25,440 nucleotides of DNA from a virus. Positions 1-6,193 of the stretch are shown here, piece by piece. Position 1 is the first letter of the stretch; each line of letters starts with the position of its first letter. The position numbers and the translations under genes are program-made. The DNA lies in IMG/VR virus record IMGVR_UViG_3300024948_000020, positions 1 to 25,440 of that record; one strand, 5' to 3'. The notes beneath the pieces were generated by a model, which ran no database searches, was not told where the DNA came from, and was given only the letters and a program-made list of their open reading frames with translations.

Positions 1-1608
1 ATGACTGAATCATCCGCCAATATCAGCAAAAAAATCCTGTTTGTTGATGACGAAGTACTTTTGCTGGAAGGGCTAAAACGCCAACTGCGGAAGGAGTTTA
101 ACATCACTGTCGCCGAAGGCGGGGAAGCGGCGTTGACTATCATGGCCGACCACGGACCGTTTGCGGTAGTGGTATCTGATTACAATATGCCGGGCATGGA
201 CGGCATCGAGTTCCTGAATGCCGTCTATCAGCGTTATCCGCAAACCCTACTGGTGATGCTGACCGGCCGGGCCGAACTGGATGTGGCCGTCAATGCGTTG
301 CACCATGCGCACATTTCCCGCTTTATCAACAAACCCTGTCCCAAAGAAATATTGCAGGAAACGCTGACCTCCAGCCTGGAGCAATACCGGTTGCGGATGT
401 CCGAACAATTGCTGAAAGCGCAATTGCAACAGGCCAACCGGCAACTTAATCTGCTGAATGACCACTTGGAAACGCTGGTTACGCAAAAGACCCGTACCCT
501 GCAAGTGCAATACCATTATGTTGCCAAGATCACGCAAATGAACAATTCGCAAGCCATTATCAATGCCCTGGTTAACGCCGCCAGCGACTTGACCCAGCTG
601 CGCGACATTACTTTATGGCTCAGCCCGCAGTTGGACGGGCAATTTACCTGCCACTATCCCATTGATCCGGAACCGTCCGCAGTGTACGCCGAAAGCAGCC
701 CGGAGCGAGTCATCGCCACCGCTTTGGCCGATAAACACATCGGTCCTCGCATTACTTTGGATAAAGATGCGCTCAACGCCGTCGACGAATCGCTGTTTTG
801 CGGCCAACCGTTCATGTCCGTTGAGCTGCCGGGCAAACAAGGCGTACTGGGCTTGCTCAATCTGGCAGGCGATGACGTTCAACTGGAAACCGAGACCCTG
901 GAAGCATTGACCGGCATCGCCGACGTGACCGCAACTGCGCTGCAAAGCCATTGGCACCGCGAAGCTTTCGACGATGCCCAGGATGCCATCATCTCCGCGC
1001 TGGCCAAGTTATCCGAATATCGCGACCCGGAAACCGGCGCGCACTTGCTGCGCCTGAAAAAATACTGTGCGTTGATCTGCCGATTCCTGGCGAAAACCGA
1101 CAAATACCGCGACATCATCACTCCCGAATTCACCGCGGACTTGGTACGTTCCTCGCCGCTGCACGACATCGGCAAGGTCGGCATTCCCGATGCCATCTTG
1201 AAAAAACCCGACCGTTTGACCCCGGATGAGTTTGAAATCATGAAAACTCATGCCCTGATTGGCGGCGACACCTTACGCACCGTCTATGATAAATATCCGT
1301 CGCAAAGCTTCATTAAATGCGGCATGGATGTCGCTTACGGCCATCATGAAAAATGGAATGGCAGCGGCTATCCGTGCGGCTTGCAGGGTGAATCGATCCC
1401 GCTGGTGGCGCGCATTTTGGCGCTGGTCGATGTCTACGACGCACTCACCTGCCGACGCGTTTACAAGCCGCCGTTCCCGCGCGAGCAGGCTAAAGCCCTG
1501 ATAGCAGAAGGCAGCGGCACGCATTTCGACCCGGACATCGTCGACGCTTTTTTAAATAATGAAGACGAATTTCATCAGATTACCGAACAATTTGCCGATA
1601 TTGTGTAA
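1..1608 (+). CDS. Response regulator with HD-GYP phosphodiesterase domain (RpfG-like)
   Basis: This 535-residue cytoplasmic protein has a receiver domain at about 10-125, with acidic pair D16-D17, phospho-acceptor D60 (VVVSDYNMPG), T88 and K111. A Gln/Leu-rich probable coiled coil (about 130-170) follows, then a GAF-like region (about 180-315, weak), then an HD-GYP domain (about 325-525). The HD-GYP marks are HD at 388-389 (LHDIGKVGIP), HHE at 448-450 and GYP at 456-458 (WNGSGYP). By family knowledge such proteins hydrolyse cyclic di-GMP under control of a sensor kinase. The reading frame opens with ATG at base 1 and the receiver fold starts right after it, so the protein is probably complete, although nothing upstream is visible. 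It is host chromosome, lies left of the first att copy and is transcribed towards the prophages. The partner kinase is not in the window. Confidence 0.9.
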   Translation: MTESSANISKKILFVDDEVLLLEGLKRQLRKEFNITVAEGGEAALTIMADHGPFAVVVSDYNMPGMDGIEFLNAVYQRYPQTLLVMLTGRAELDVAVNALHHAHISRFINKPCPKEILQETLTSSLEQYRLRMSEQLLKAQLQQANRQLNLLNDHLETLVTQKTRTLQVQYHYVAKITQMNNSQAIINALVNAASDLTQLRDITLWLSPQLDGQFTCHYPIDPEPSAVYAESSPERVIATALADKHIGPRITLDKDALNAVDESLFCGQPFMSVELPGKQGVLGLLNLAGDDVQLETETLEALTGIADVTATALQSHWHREAFDDAQDAIISALAKLSEYRDPETGAHLLRLKKYCALICRFLAKTDKYRDIITPEFTADLVRSSPLHDIGKVGIPDAILKKPDRLTPDEFEIMKTHALIGGDTLRTVYDKYPSQSFIKCGMDVAYGHHEKWNGSGYPCGLQGESIPLVARILALVDVYDALTCRRVYKPPFPREQAKALIAEGSGTHFDPDIVDAFLNNEDEFHQITEQFADIV

Positions 1609-1609
1609 C

Positions 1610-1810
1610 TCATTGTAGATTTCGATCGATCCAGGTTCGGTTTTGGTAAATTTTCTCGCTATCGGCCCATGTTTGACCGAGATCGGGCGGCGTAACAAAA
1701 ACAAACAAATTTCCGTGCTTCGGCCTGCTGAGGATCTTGAATTGGTCAGCCAGCTTCAATAAATCCGTCCGTGCTGTTTGATAGCTGATTTTATGTGCCG
1801 CTTGACACAC
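1610..1810 (-). pseudogene. Fragment of a winged-helix / Fic-C-terminus-like protein (host)
   Basis: A short minus-strand frame starts at GTG and has an in-frame stop only about 13 codons further upstream. It encodes 66 residues with a helix-turn-helix-like stretch (ISYQTARTDLLKLADQFKIL) followed by a beta-hairpin-like segment (HGNLFVFV). Such a pattern is common at the C-terminus of Fic-family proteins and in small winged-helix regulators. I see no good ribosome-binding site and no N-terminal domain, so I read it as the remaining 3' end of a larger gene. It is convergent with the HD-GYP gene and lies in host DNA just left of the displaced tRNA-Lys terminator. The Fic assignment is tentative; it could be a small intact regulator. 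Confidence 0.35.
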
Positions 1811-1886
1811 CTTCGAAGTTACGCGGGAAATGCCGGAGTTGTGACAAATTTACTACACTCAGAACAAAACGCTAAACGACAGGCAT

Positions 1887-1909
1887 AAAAAACCAGTTAA
1901 GTGCTGGTT
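1887..1909 (-). terminator. Displaced terminator of tRNA-Lys
   Basis: Read on the minus strand, AACCAG and CTGGTT form a 6-bp stem around a 7-nt loop, followed by six T. It lies about 15 nt left of the first att copy, where the tRNA-Lys transcript would have ended before prophage insertion. The 18 bases at 1879-1896 are identical to 14523-14540 inside prophage 1, next to the second att copy. Confidence 0.7.
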
Positions 1910-1923
1910 ATTTATAGTCTTTG

Positions 1924-1967
1924 GGTGGGTCGTGCGCGATTCGAACGCGCGACCATCGCATTAAAAG
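1924..1967. repeat. att copy 1 (attL of prophage 1)
   Basis: The 44 bp are identical to 14582-14625 and 25348-25391. They match tRNA-Lys positions about 32-75, the anticodon loop through the 3' end. The base that would be the final A of an encoded CCA is altered here (1923 is g, where the functional tRNA has t at 25347). Homology stops after the A-run at 1967. Confidence 0.92.
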
Positions 1968-2061
1968 AACCATGCTTTGAGCTTTAAACAGCGTTACTTA
2001 TTGAATTAAAACGATATTTTTAAACCGCCAAACTGAGTAAAGCTGTCTTTTGCTGGCAATT

Positions 2062-2083
2062 GTGGAAACAATATGGAAACATT
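2062..2083. repeat. Putative integrase arm sites, left end of prophage 1
   Basis: Two abutting 11-bp units, GTGGAAACAAT and ATGGAAACATT, begin 95 bp right of the att core. They match a second pair at 14497-14518 (GTGGTAACAAT, GTGGTAACTTT) near the other end of the same prophage. The layout resembles lambda-type arm sites bound by the N-terminal domain of an integrase. Binding is inferred. Confidence 0.6.
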
Positions 2084-2138
2084 AAGAATGCTTACCTTGC
2101 AGCTGCCTAGATAGCCGTTATATTCGAAGTATTTCATT

Positions 2139-2321
2139 TTAAACCTGCTTGCTTAAAGCCTTGATGATGGCTTTTGCTACATATTCGTCTATTTCGTTAT
2201 GGCGTGGTACAGCTTGGGATGTTTGGGTATTAGGGTTTGTGTACCAGTCGTGATTGCTGCCGTGTCGTGCCAAAGTACATCCTTGTTCGGCCAGCTTCTT
2301 GAGTAAATCCCTTCTCTTCAT
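2139..2321 (-). CDS. hicA: HicA-family mRNA interferase toxin
   Basis: The 60-residue protein is of normal HicA length. It starts with the usual MKRRDLLKKLAEQGCTL segment and contains the signature RHGSNHDWYTNP, whose histidine in GSNHDWY is the expected catalytic residue of the dsRBD-like fold. It ends with a helix (AKAIIKALSKQV). By family knowledge it cleaves mRNA when not bound by HicB. The gene overlaps the stop of hicB by one base (TAATG), so the pair is translated as a unit with the antitoxin first. It is the last gene before the left att of prophage 1 and may stabilise the prophage in the host. Confidence 0.85.
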   Translation of the reverse strand: MKRRDLLKKLAEQGCTLARHGSNHDWYTNPNTQTSQAVPRHNEIDEYVAKAIIKALSKQV

Positions 2322-2512
2322 TAGGCAACCATCAAAGTTTCAGTCTTTCTGATATACGGTATTTCGTTGCTTTCAATGTCTTCTAACAGGCTTTTTAAAT
2401 TATCGATTAATTCATCTTTGGTAACGCCTTGGGTTATGTAGTCGGGATATTCGTTTAAATAGCCTAGGAAAAAATGTTCGGTTTTCCACCATGTGAATTT
2501 CAGTTCTTTCAT
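2321..2512 (-). CDS. hicB: HicB-family antitoxin (short form)
   Basis: The 63-residue protein has a HicB-type partial RNase-H-like fold: an opening strand (LKFTWWKTEHFFLGYLNEYPDY), then a helix (TKDELIDNLKSLLEDI). It lacks the C-terminal DNA-binding domain found in longer HicB proteins, so autorepression is uncertain. A strong ribosome-binding site (GAGGAG) is present and lies within the last codons of the zinc-ribbon remnant upstream, suggesting translational coupling to whatever that remnant belonged to. It is expected to neutralise the adjacent HicA. Confidence 0.8.
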   Translation of the reverse strand: MKELKFTWWKTEHFFLGYLNEYPDYITQGVTKDELIDNLKSLLEDIESNEIPYIRKTETLMVA

Positions 2513-2513
2513 T

Positions 2514-2641
2514 TTATTGCTCCTCTTTAAAACAATATTTTCTACATCTTGGAAAGTTTACACAACCCCAGAAATCTTTTCCTTCATTTCTTCCTTTTGA
2601 TGCCGTTCTTATTACCGTTTTAACATTGCCAAGAAAAATGC
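2514..2641 (-). pseudogene. Remnant of a topoisomerase-type zinc-ribbon C-terminus
   Basis: In the frame ending at the TAA on 2514-2516, the minus strand reads KTVIRTASKG, RNEGKDFWGC, VNFPRCRKY. This matches the end of the prophage 2 nuclease at 15029-15754 (KKGTNEESVFWGCINFPRCRK). The first CxxC of the ribbon and the whole nuclease domain are absent; upstream the frame enters the antisense-shifted part of the next gene and loses similarity. I infer that a prophage 1 ancestor carried the same type of nuclease in this slot and that only its 3' end survives, now supplying the hicB ribosome-binding site. Confidence 0.65.
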
Positions 2642-3337
2642 TTACCTGTTTGATGCGGCAAAAGCTGCTTTTTCTCTTATGTAATCATTTCCGCAACTTA
2701 CCTTTCTTCCAGTGCTTTTTTCATAGCATGCTTCTTTTGTTTGTGGACTTATAGTTTCATCTTCATTATTTATTCTTACCATTTTGTTTTCGTTGAAAGC
2801 CTTTCTTGCACTCATATAATTATTGGCGCATTTTATCCGTGTCTCACTATCTTTAATGTCGTAACATTCGGCCGGTTTTTTATAAATGGAGTCAAAGCTT
2901 TGTGTTTCTTTTCTGGCTTGCATTACCGCTCTTTCACTATTTTGCCTGACTATTTCGCTTCTATACGGTAGAGCCGGTAGGATTGGTACAATTGGTAGAA
3001 TTGGTATTGAGTTTTGTTCTGCGTCGTTTTTCTTGGTTATAACTTGTTGTAAATTTTTTTTGACTAAAGGTTCTAAATCTTTTGCTGTTGATTTGACCAA
3101 TTTTTCATAATTTGGATTGTTGGGGTTTAAAGCGTCTATTACTCCTTTTAGCATTGCTCCTGTAAATGTAACGCTTGCTACGCATCCTACAAAACTTGCT
3201 AACAAGATACCTAAAGCAATTATTATGATTAATCTGCATCCAGACATTTCCTTTTTTACGGGTTGATATTGGCCTGGATTTTCAAATGGGTTATTGAATG
3301 GGTTTTCTTCTCTGTCATATCTGTTTCTTGAACTCAT
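2642..3337 (-). CDS. Single-pass membrane protein with duplicated Cys motif
   Basis: This 231-residue protein is of unknown family. Its N-terminus is polar (EENPFNNPFENPG), with one hydrophobic segment at about 36-60. A linker rich in Ile/Pro/Leu and a charged region follow. The C-terminal part has a twofold repeat: CYDIKDSETRIKCANNYMSA with KAF close behind, and CYEKSTGRKVSCGNDY with KAAF close behind, both fitting C-Y-x8-12-C-x-N-x-Y. The gene is the first of the leftward accessory genes of prophage 1, starts about 35 bp beyond the conserved element next to the repressor, and has no counterpart in prophage 2. A role at the envelope, such as superinfection exclusion, is possible but only inferred from position and topology. 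Confidence 0.6.
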   Translation of the reverse strand: MSSRNRYDREENPFNNPFENPGQYQPVKKEMSGCRLIIIIALGILLASFVGCVASVTFTGAMLKGVIDALNPNNPNYEKLVKSTAKDLEPLVKKNLQQVITKKNDAEQNSIPILPIVPILPALPYRSEIVRQNSERAVMQARKETQSFDSIYKKPAECYDIKDSETRIKCANNYMSARKAFNENKMVRINNEDETISPQTKEACYEKSTGRKVSCGNDYIREKAAFAASNR

Positions 3338-3373
3338 AGCTTTCTCTTTGTTCGTTACTATTTTCTTGTAATT

Positions 3374-3465
3374 AACGGCTTACATAAGCCGCCTTAATGC
3401 TGCTTTTCGGTCTTAATCCGGCGCGTTTTTTAACCGTCCCCATTTTGCTAATGCCCTCCCTGCGG
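3374..3465 (-). other. Conserved element 3' of the repressor gene (prophage 1)
   Basis: This 92-bp block directly follows the repressor stop. It aligns over its whole length with 15790-15882 behind the prophage 2 repressor. It ends in the palindrome CGGCTTACATAAGCCG (3376-3391) and keeps AACCGTCCCC and GCGGTTATGTACCC. The apparent reading frame through it in prophage 1 is not conserved in prophage 2, so conservation is not coding. It may be a structured 3' UTR, a small RNA or a terminator. Confidence 0.5.
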
Positions 3466-3726
3466 TTATGTACCCGTTGACAGATTTTTTCTTGTTTCCT
3501 CGATCTCTGGGCTGATTTGTCCTGCTTCTGGGATGGTTTGGCCAGTTGTAAGCCAATAGGCGTACTCGGGCCATTTTTCAATAATTGCTTTTATGTGTTC
3601 CTCGTTGGCTTTTTGTAAGCCGTTCTCGACATTTGCCCATGTTTTAGCCTTAATGCCTGTTTTTGCTTCAAACATTGTCCGGTCAAATCCAAGGCTTTCT
3701 CTAAGTTTTCTAATTCTGTCTTTCAT
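3466..3726 (-). CDS. XRE-family phage repressor
   Basis: The 86-residue protein has an N-terminal helix-turn-helix (RKLRESLGFDRTMFEAKTGI then KAKTWANVENG), typical of small Cro/CI-type regulators. The middle part (HIKAIIEKWPEYAYWLTTGQ) is the extension seen in many inovirus and P2-like repressors. The last 20 residues are almost the same as in the prophage 2 repressor (QISPE, then EETRKNLSTGT), although the DNA-binding helices differ. It is divergent from the excisionase-like operon, with direct and inverted repeats between them, so it probably maintains lysogeny by repressing the rightward promoter. No protease or dimerisation domain is visible. Confidence 0.82.
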   Translation of the reverse strand: MKDRIRKLRESLGFDRTMFEAKTGIKAKTWANVENGLQKANEEHIKAIIEKWPEYAYWLTTGQTIPEAGQISPEIEETRKNLSTGT

Positions 3727-3730
3727 TGAT

Positions 3731-3777
3731 TGCTAAATATTAGTTGACTAGATATTAGTTGCTTGCTAATATATAGT
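3731..3777 (+). promoter_or_regulatory. Rightward early promoter and repressor operators (prophage 1)
   Basis: A sigma-70-like promoter is visible: TTGACT at 3744-3749, a 17-bp spacer, TAATAT at 3767-3772. ATATTAGTTG occurs at 3737-3746 and 3752-3761, and an inverted copy (GCTAATAT) lies over the -10 box. These repeats are the likely operators of the divergent XRE repressor. Confidence 0.6.
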
Positions 3778-3785
3778 CATCGTTT

Positions 3786-3835
3786 CAAACCAGCCACAAC
3801 CAGCCATATAAGGCTAAGGTGCAATCATGAACCAA
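3786..3835. repeat. 50-bp direct repeat, copy 1
   Basis: This block is identical over 50 bp to 4091-4140. It holds two phased AACCAGCC units (3788-3795 and 3798-3805), a TATAAGG stretch acting as Shine-Dalgarno, and the first codons (ATG AAC CAA) of the following gene. Confidence 0.9.
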
Positions 3836-4051
3836 CCTAAGAAAGCAGTCAACGTAAACGCTACCGGCCGAATCACATTTGAAGCTGATCAACAAGATAC
3901 AGAGTTATTAGTTTCAAAATTGGGATTTACTTTTCATCAAAAAGATACCGATGAAGATGTTTTTTTAATTCTCACTCAAGCGGGTGTTTTGTCAGGTAAA
4001 TGGTACATGTCAACTGAGCAGGGTTGGTTTAAACCATTAGCCTTGAGATAG
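3827..4051 (+). CDS. Small protein of unknown function, first in early operon (prophage 1)
   Basis: The 74-residue soluble-looking protein (MNQPKKAVNVNATGRITFEA onward) alternates beta-like and turn segments (LLVSKLGFTFHQK, VFLILTQAGVLSGKWYM). I do not recognise a family. The leader and first three codons are an exact copy of those of the next gene, so this gene looks inserted or duplicated by recombination between 50-bp leaders 305 bp apart. Prophage 2 has no counterpart at this position. It is expressed from the early promoter at 3744. Confidence 0.6.
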   Translation: MNQPKKAVNVNATGRITFEADQQDTELLVSKLGFTFHQKDTDEDVFLILTQAGVLSGKWYMSTEQGWFKPLALR

Positions 4052-4067
4052 CAGAAATAACAGCGAC

Positions 4068-4089
4068 TAGACCGTCTCCGGGCGGTCTA
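4068..4089. terminator. Hairpin between the first two early genes
   Basis: TAGACCG (4068-4074) pairs with CGGTCTA (4083-4089) around an 8-nt loop. No T-run follows, so it is not a canonical intrinsic terminator; it may act as an attenuator or mRNA-protecting hairpin. Confidence 0.35.
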
Positions 4090-4090
4090 A

Positions 4091-4140
4091 CAAACCAGCC
4101 ACAACCAGCCATATAAGGCTAAGGTGCAATCATGAACCAA
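4091..4140. repeat. 50-bp direct repeat, copy 2
   Basis: This is the second exact copy of 3786-3835. It has the phased AACCAGCC units (4093-4100 and 4103-4110), the Shine-Dalgarno stretch and the start codon of the excisionase-like gene. Confidence 0.9.
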
Positions 4141-4434
4141 GAGCAAAACCCCGTCAACTTAGATGCATTAAGACTAGTCAATCATCCTGTTAATTTAGAT
4201 GCCGTTCTTTCGTCTGATTTATCTGCTAAACACGCTTTACATCAAGCAACTGACCTTTTGACCTTCATCCCGTTCATGACCCCAGCTAAATTCGCCGAAT
4301 CCATAGGCCTAAGCAATGGCGTAGTCGGTGGCTGGATAGATCAAGGCTACATCCCCACGGCCAAAGTAGGCCGTTATCGCATGATCAACATGGTCGTCCT
4401 GGTTGCTAACCTGAAAGAAGGAAAAGTGTCATGA
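4132..4434 (+). CDS. Excisionase / MerR-like HTH regulator (prophage 1)
   Basis: The 100-residue protein has a C-terminal winged-helix of the excisionase type (about 50-95): TPAKFAESIGLSNGVVGGWI, then GYIPTAKVGRYRMINMVVL. The same pattern occurs in the 69-residue prophage 2 protein at 16270 (KFAEQSGMEEGVVIGW, GYLPVKRIGKYTLINLALF). The first half is extra and contains a duplicated motif (NPVNLDA, HPVNLDA). By position, divergent from the repressor and first in the conserved early operon, it is probably the recombination directionality factor and perhaps a Cro-like regulator. Its stop overlaps the next start (ATGA). Confidence 0.72.
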   Translation: MNQEQNPVNLDALRLVNHPVNLDAVLSSDLSAKHALHQATDLLTFIPFMTPAKFAESIGLSNGVVGGWIDQGYIPTAKVGRYRMINMVVLVANLKEGKVS

Positions 4435-4832
4435 GCAACGAACTCACATTAGACCTGATGTATGTTCGAGCTGTTGATGAAATCGCCAGTAACCTCGAAT
4501 GCGCTCTTAACTTCTTGTGTAAATACCAAGCCATTATTTCGCAAAACTTAACCTTTGATGAAAGTTATTCAGATATTTGTTGTACACAACAATGCTTCCT
4601 TAGCAGCCTGTCCAGAGCGCAAAGCTATGCATTTTCTTTTTTGCTCATCTTCCGCGATTCCAGTTTTAGTGATCGACTGAGAATTATTGAAGCTTCGACG
4701 TCTAAAATTAATTATTCAACTGACGTTTTCCAAAATGTCGAGCACTACAAGACATTAATCAAACACGTTGCAGACAGCATGCGTTCCGGCACATTGGAAC
4801 TTCCAGCATCATCTGCAAAACAGGAGGGTTAG
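4431..4832 (+). CDS. Early-operon protein of unknown function
   Basis: The 133-residue protein is predicted helical (AVDEIASNLECALNFLCKY, RAQSYAFSFLLIFRD) and contains several cysteines. No family is recognised. It overlaps the previous gene by 4 bp (ATGA), so it is translationally coupled. Prophage 2 has a 114-residue gene of similar position (16483) without obvious sequence similarity. A role in early phage control or replication is inferred only from position. Confidence 0.65.
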   Translation: MSNELTLDLMYVRAVDEIASNLECALNFLCKYQAIISQNLTFDESYSDICCTQQCFLSSLSRAQSYAFSFLLIFRDSSFSDRLRIIEASTSKINYSTDVFQNVEHYKTLIKHVADSMRSGTLELPASSAKQEG

Positions 4833-4836
4833 AGCC

Positions 4837-5181
4837 ATGCCCTACAGCGTAACCCCCTTTCACCTGACAGAAACCATCAACACAATAGTGGCTAATGCCA
4901 ATCGTAAATTCAAAGAAAACCTGTCCAATTACCATAACCCGGTACATCAACATTACCGGGATGCCAAGCATTGTAGCGGCCGTATAAATGATTGTTTTGA
5001 CGAAGGCATTAACAGACTGCAAGGCTTGAACTTCCTCTTTCTTGACTACGTGAAAGTCATAAGAGAAATCAAAAAAGCCCAAGATCAAATAAGTGAAGAT
5101 CGGGACATCTTCATAGCCCTATTGACTGCCGGAAAACACTACAAAGATAACCTACTCACAGACCTGGAACAGGTGGCCTAA
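4837..5181 (+). CDS. Early-operon helical protein of unknown function
   Basis: The ATG at 4837 is chosen because a strong AGGAGG lies 10-15 bases upstream; an in-frame ATG at 4768 would lie deep in the preceding gene. The 114-residue product is mostly helical, with charged repeats typical of a coiled coil (VKVIREIKKAQDQISEDRDI). Its end (LEQVA) and the overlapping stop/start (TAAATG) resemble the prophage 2 gene at 16828, whose product ends in NEVA, so the two may be distant relatives. Function is not recognised. Confidence 0.65.
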   Translation: MPYSVTPFHLTETINTIVANANRKFKENLSNYHNPVHQHYRDAKHCSGRINDCFDEGINRLQGLNFLFLDYVKVIREIKKAQDQISEDRDIFIALLTAGKHYKDNLLTDLEQVA

Positions 5182-5361
5182 ATGTCAGAACAAAAAGTTT
5201 ATTTTGTTTTTCGTGGTCGTCCTGGTCATTTTATTGATGGGCAGGTTAATTGGTGTTCGGTTACTTTTTCTTTTCGCCTTGCTTCTAATGATTTAAAGGC
5301 CGTTATTTCACTTGCTATTGAAAACAAAATCGATCAATCCTCACTCACAGGAGCCGCATAA
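5182..5361 (+). CDS. 59-residue protein, T-rich insert in early operon
   Basis: The gene starts one base after the previous stop (TAAATG) and ends directly before the next ATG. The product begins MSEQKVYFVFRGRPGHFIDG and ends DQSSLTGAA. Base use is strikingly T-rich on the coding strand, unlike the A/C-rich genes on both sides, and prophage 2 lacks the gene. It is probably a recent insertion. Its C-terminus carries the Shine-Dalgarno sequence (AGGAG) of the next gene. Function is unknown. Confidence 0.6.
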   Translation: MSEQKVYFVFRGRPGHFIDGQVNWCSVTFSFRLASNDLKAVISLAIENKIDQSSLTGAA

Positions 5362-5640
5362 ATGGCCGATTCAACCATACTGCCAGAACGCGGCAGCTCA
5401 CCGGAATTCAACAAAAAAGAACGACTGTTCAGAACCGCGCTTGACCAAGAGGATTATCTAAAACTGGAAATAGAAGCAATGGAAAGAGGCATGCGGCCTT
5501 ACGGAATGACCAAAGCCGTGATGACCTTATACCTGCGCAAACAGCTCGTACCCATGAAAGAACTGTCCGAAGAGCTTAGAACGCAAGTACTAGCGTACCT
5601 TAAACAGAAACAAACAGCGAAACAAGCGGCGCGCCAATGA
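5362..5640 (+). CDS. RHH-like small regulator conserved in both prophages
   Basis: The 92-residue protein shares its core with the 73-residue prophage 2 protein at 17083: RLFRTALDQEDYLKLEIEAM, ERG, PYGMTKAVMTLYL against RVFRTALRPDLYLKLELEAQ, ERG, PYKLTQILLTLYI. A strand followed by two helices suggests a ribbon-helix-helix-like or related small DNA-binding fold, but no signature is certain. In both phages it is the last gene before the hairpin-rich non-coding region, which fits a role in controlling replication or late transcription. The C-terminal extension (KQKQTAKQAARQ) is basic. Confidence 0.6.
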   Translation: MADSTILPERGSSPEFNKKERLFRTALDQEDYLKLEIEAMERGMRPYGMTKAVMTLYLRKQLVPMKELSEELRTQVLAYLKQKQTAKQAARQ

Positions 5641-5660
5641 AACGGCAAAGCGAACCCGTC

Positions 5661-5718
5661 TCGGTTCCCCGCGCGGAAAAAAACGAGGAACGAGTCCTTT
5701 TTCCGCGCGGGGGACCGA
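5661..5718. repeat. Long GC-rich hairpin
   Basis: Arms 5661-5681 and 5698-5718 (TCGGTTCCCCGCGCGG with its complement) are complementary over 21 positions with one mismatch, around a 16-nt loop. In single-stranded phage DNA this would be very stable and is a packaging-signal or complementary-strand-origin candidate. Confidence 0.75.
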
Positions 5719-5834
5719 TACCCAGCCGCTTGCCGCTGCTAAAAGCGCGCCGAATGTTAAAAGCCAAGAAAGCCAAACAAACCCCGTAGGGGGGAAATAT
5801 AAAAAAGCGGATATTCCAGTACGTAGCGTATCCA

Positions 5835-5991
5835 AGTTGTCAAGTAATTATTTTAGCCTTGCTAAAAAAATTACTTGTACAACTGAAGAAGAAAACACGC
5901 TATCCAATGGCCGTTGAGGCGCTTTTCCTCAACGGTCATGGCTATGCGCTTTAAAGGTTCGAAACGCGCAAAACGAAAACAGCGCATAGCC
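5835..5991. repeat. Three consecutive hairpins
   Basis: The first, 5835-5884, pairs AGTTGT and AAGTAATT with AATTACTT and ACAACT around a tip GC-CTT-GC. The second, 5911-5935, is a perfect 9-bp stem (CCGTTGAGG with CCTCAACGG, 7-nt loop). The third, 5940-5991, has perfect 11-bp arms (GGCTATGCGCT with AGCGCATAGCC). They lead directly into the conserved block at 5994. Confidence 0.75.
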
Positions 5992-5993
5992 GT

Positions 5994-6148
5994 AGCGAAA
6001 GGGATTGTAGAGGAAATTGGCGATTAAAGCTGAATTACTGGCAGTTAGGGCAAAGCCTTTGGAGCGTGCGTAAAAGGATTTGTCCTTACTGCCAGTTATC
6101 AGCTTTAAACGTCGATTGGAACGGAAAGCCCGGCCCTTTAGGGTTCGC
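5994..6148. other. Conserved stem-loop module, candidate origin or packaging signal (prophage 1)
   Basis: The left block AGCGAAAGGGATTGTAG (5994-6010) and the right block from 6114 (GATTGGAACGGAAAGCCC onward to 6148) are shared with prophage 2 at 17696-17712 and 17816-17849. The left block end and right block start are 104 positions apart in both. Between them lies a long stem, arms about 6021-6049 and 6084-6114, whose sequence is different in prophage 2. Its tip keeps TGGAGCGTGCGT (6060-6071), closed by CCTTT/AAAGG. The right block contains CCCTTTAGGG. Confidence 0.75.
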
Positions 6149-6193
6149 CAAAAAGAACAAAACAAAAAGCGGCATATAAAATATGTTAGATAA

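Noticed and set aside
1924-1967. att copies as additional tRNA-Lys genes
   Set aside because: Copies 1 and 2 lack the 5' half (acceptor 5' strand, D arm and half of the anticodon arm), so they cannot make tRNA.
3372-3581. 69-residue minus-strand frame overlapping the P1 repressor end
   Set aside because: The matching P2 sequence contains indels and stops in this frame, and half of it overlaps the repressor gene; the conservation is of non-coding type.
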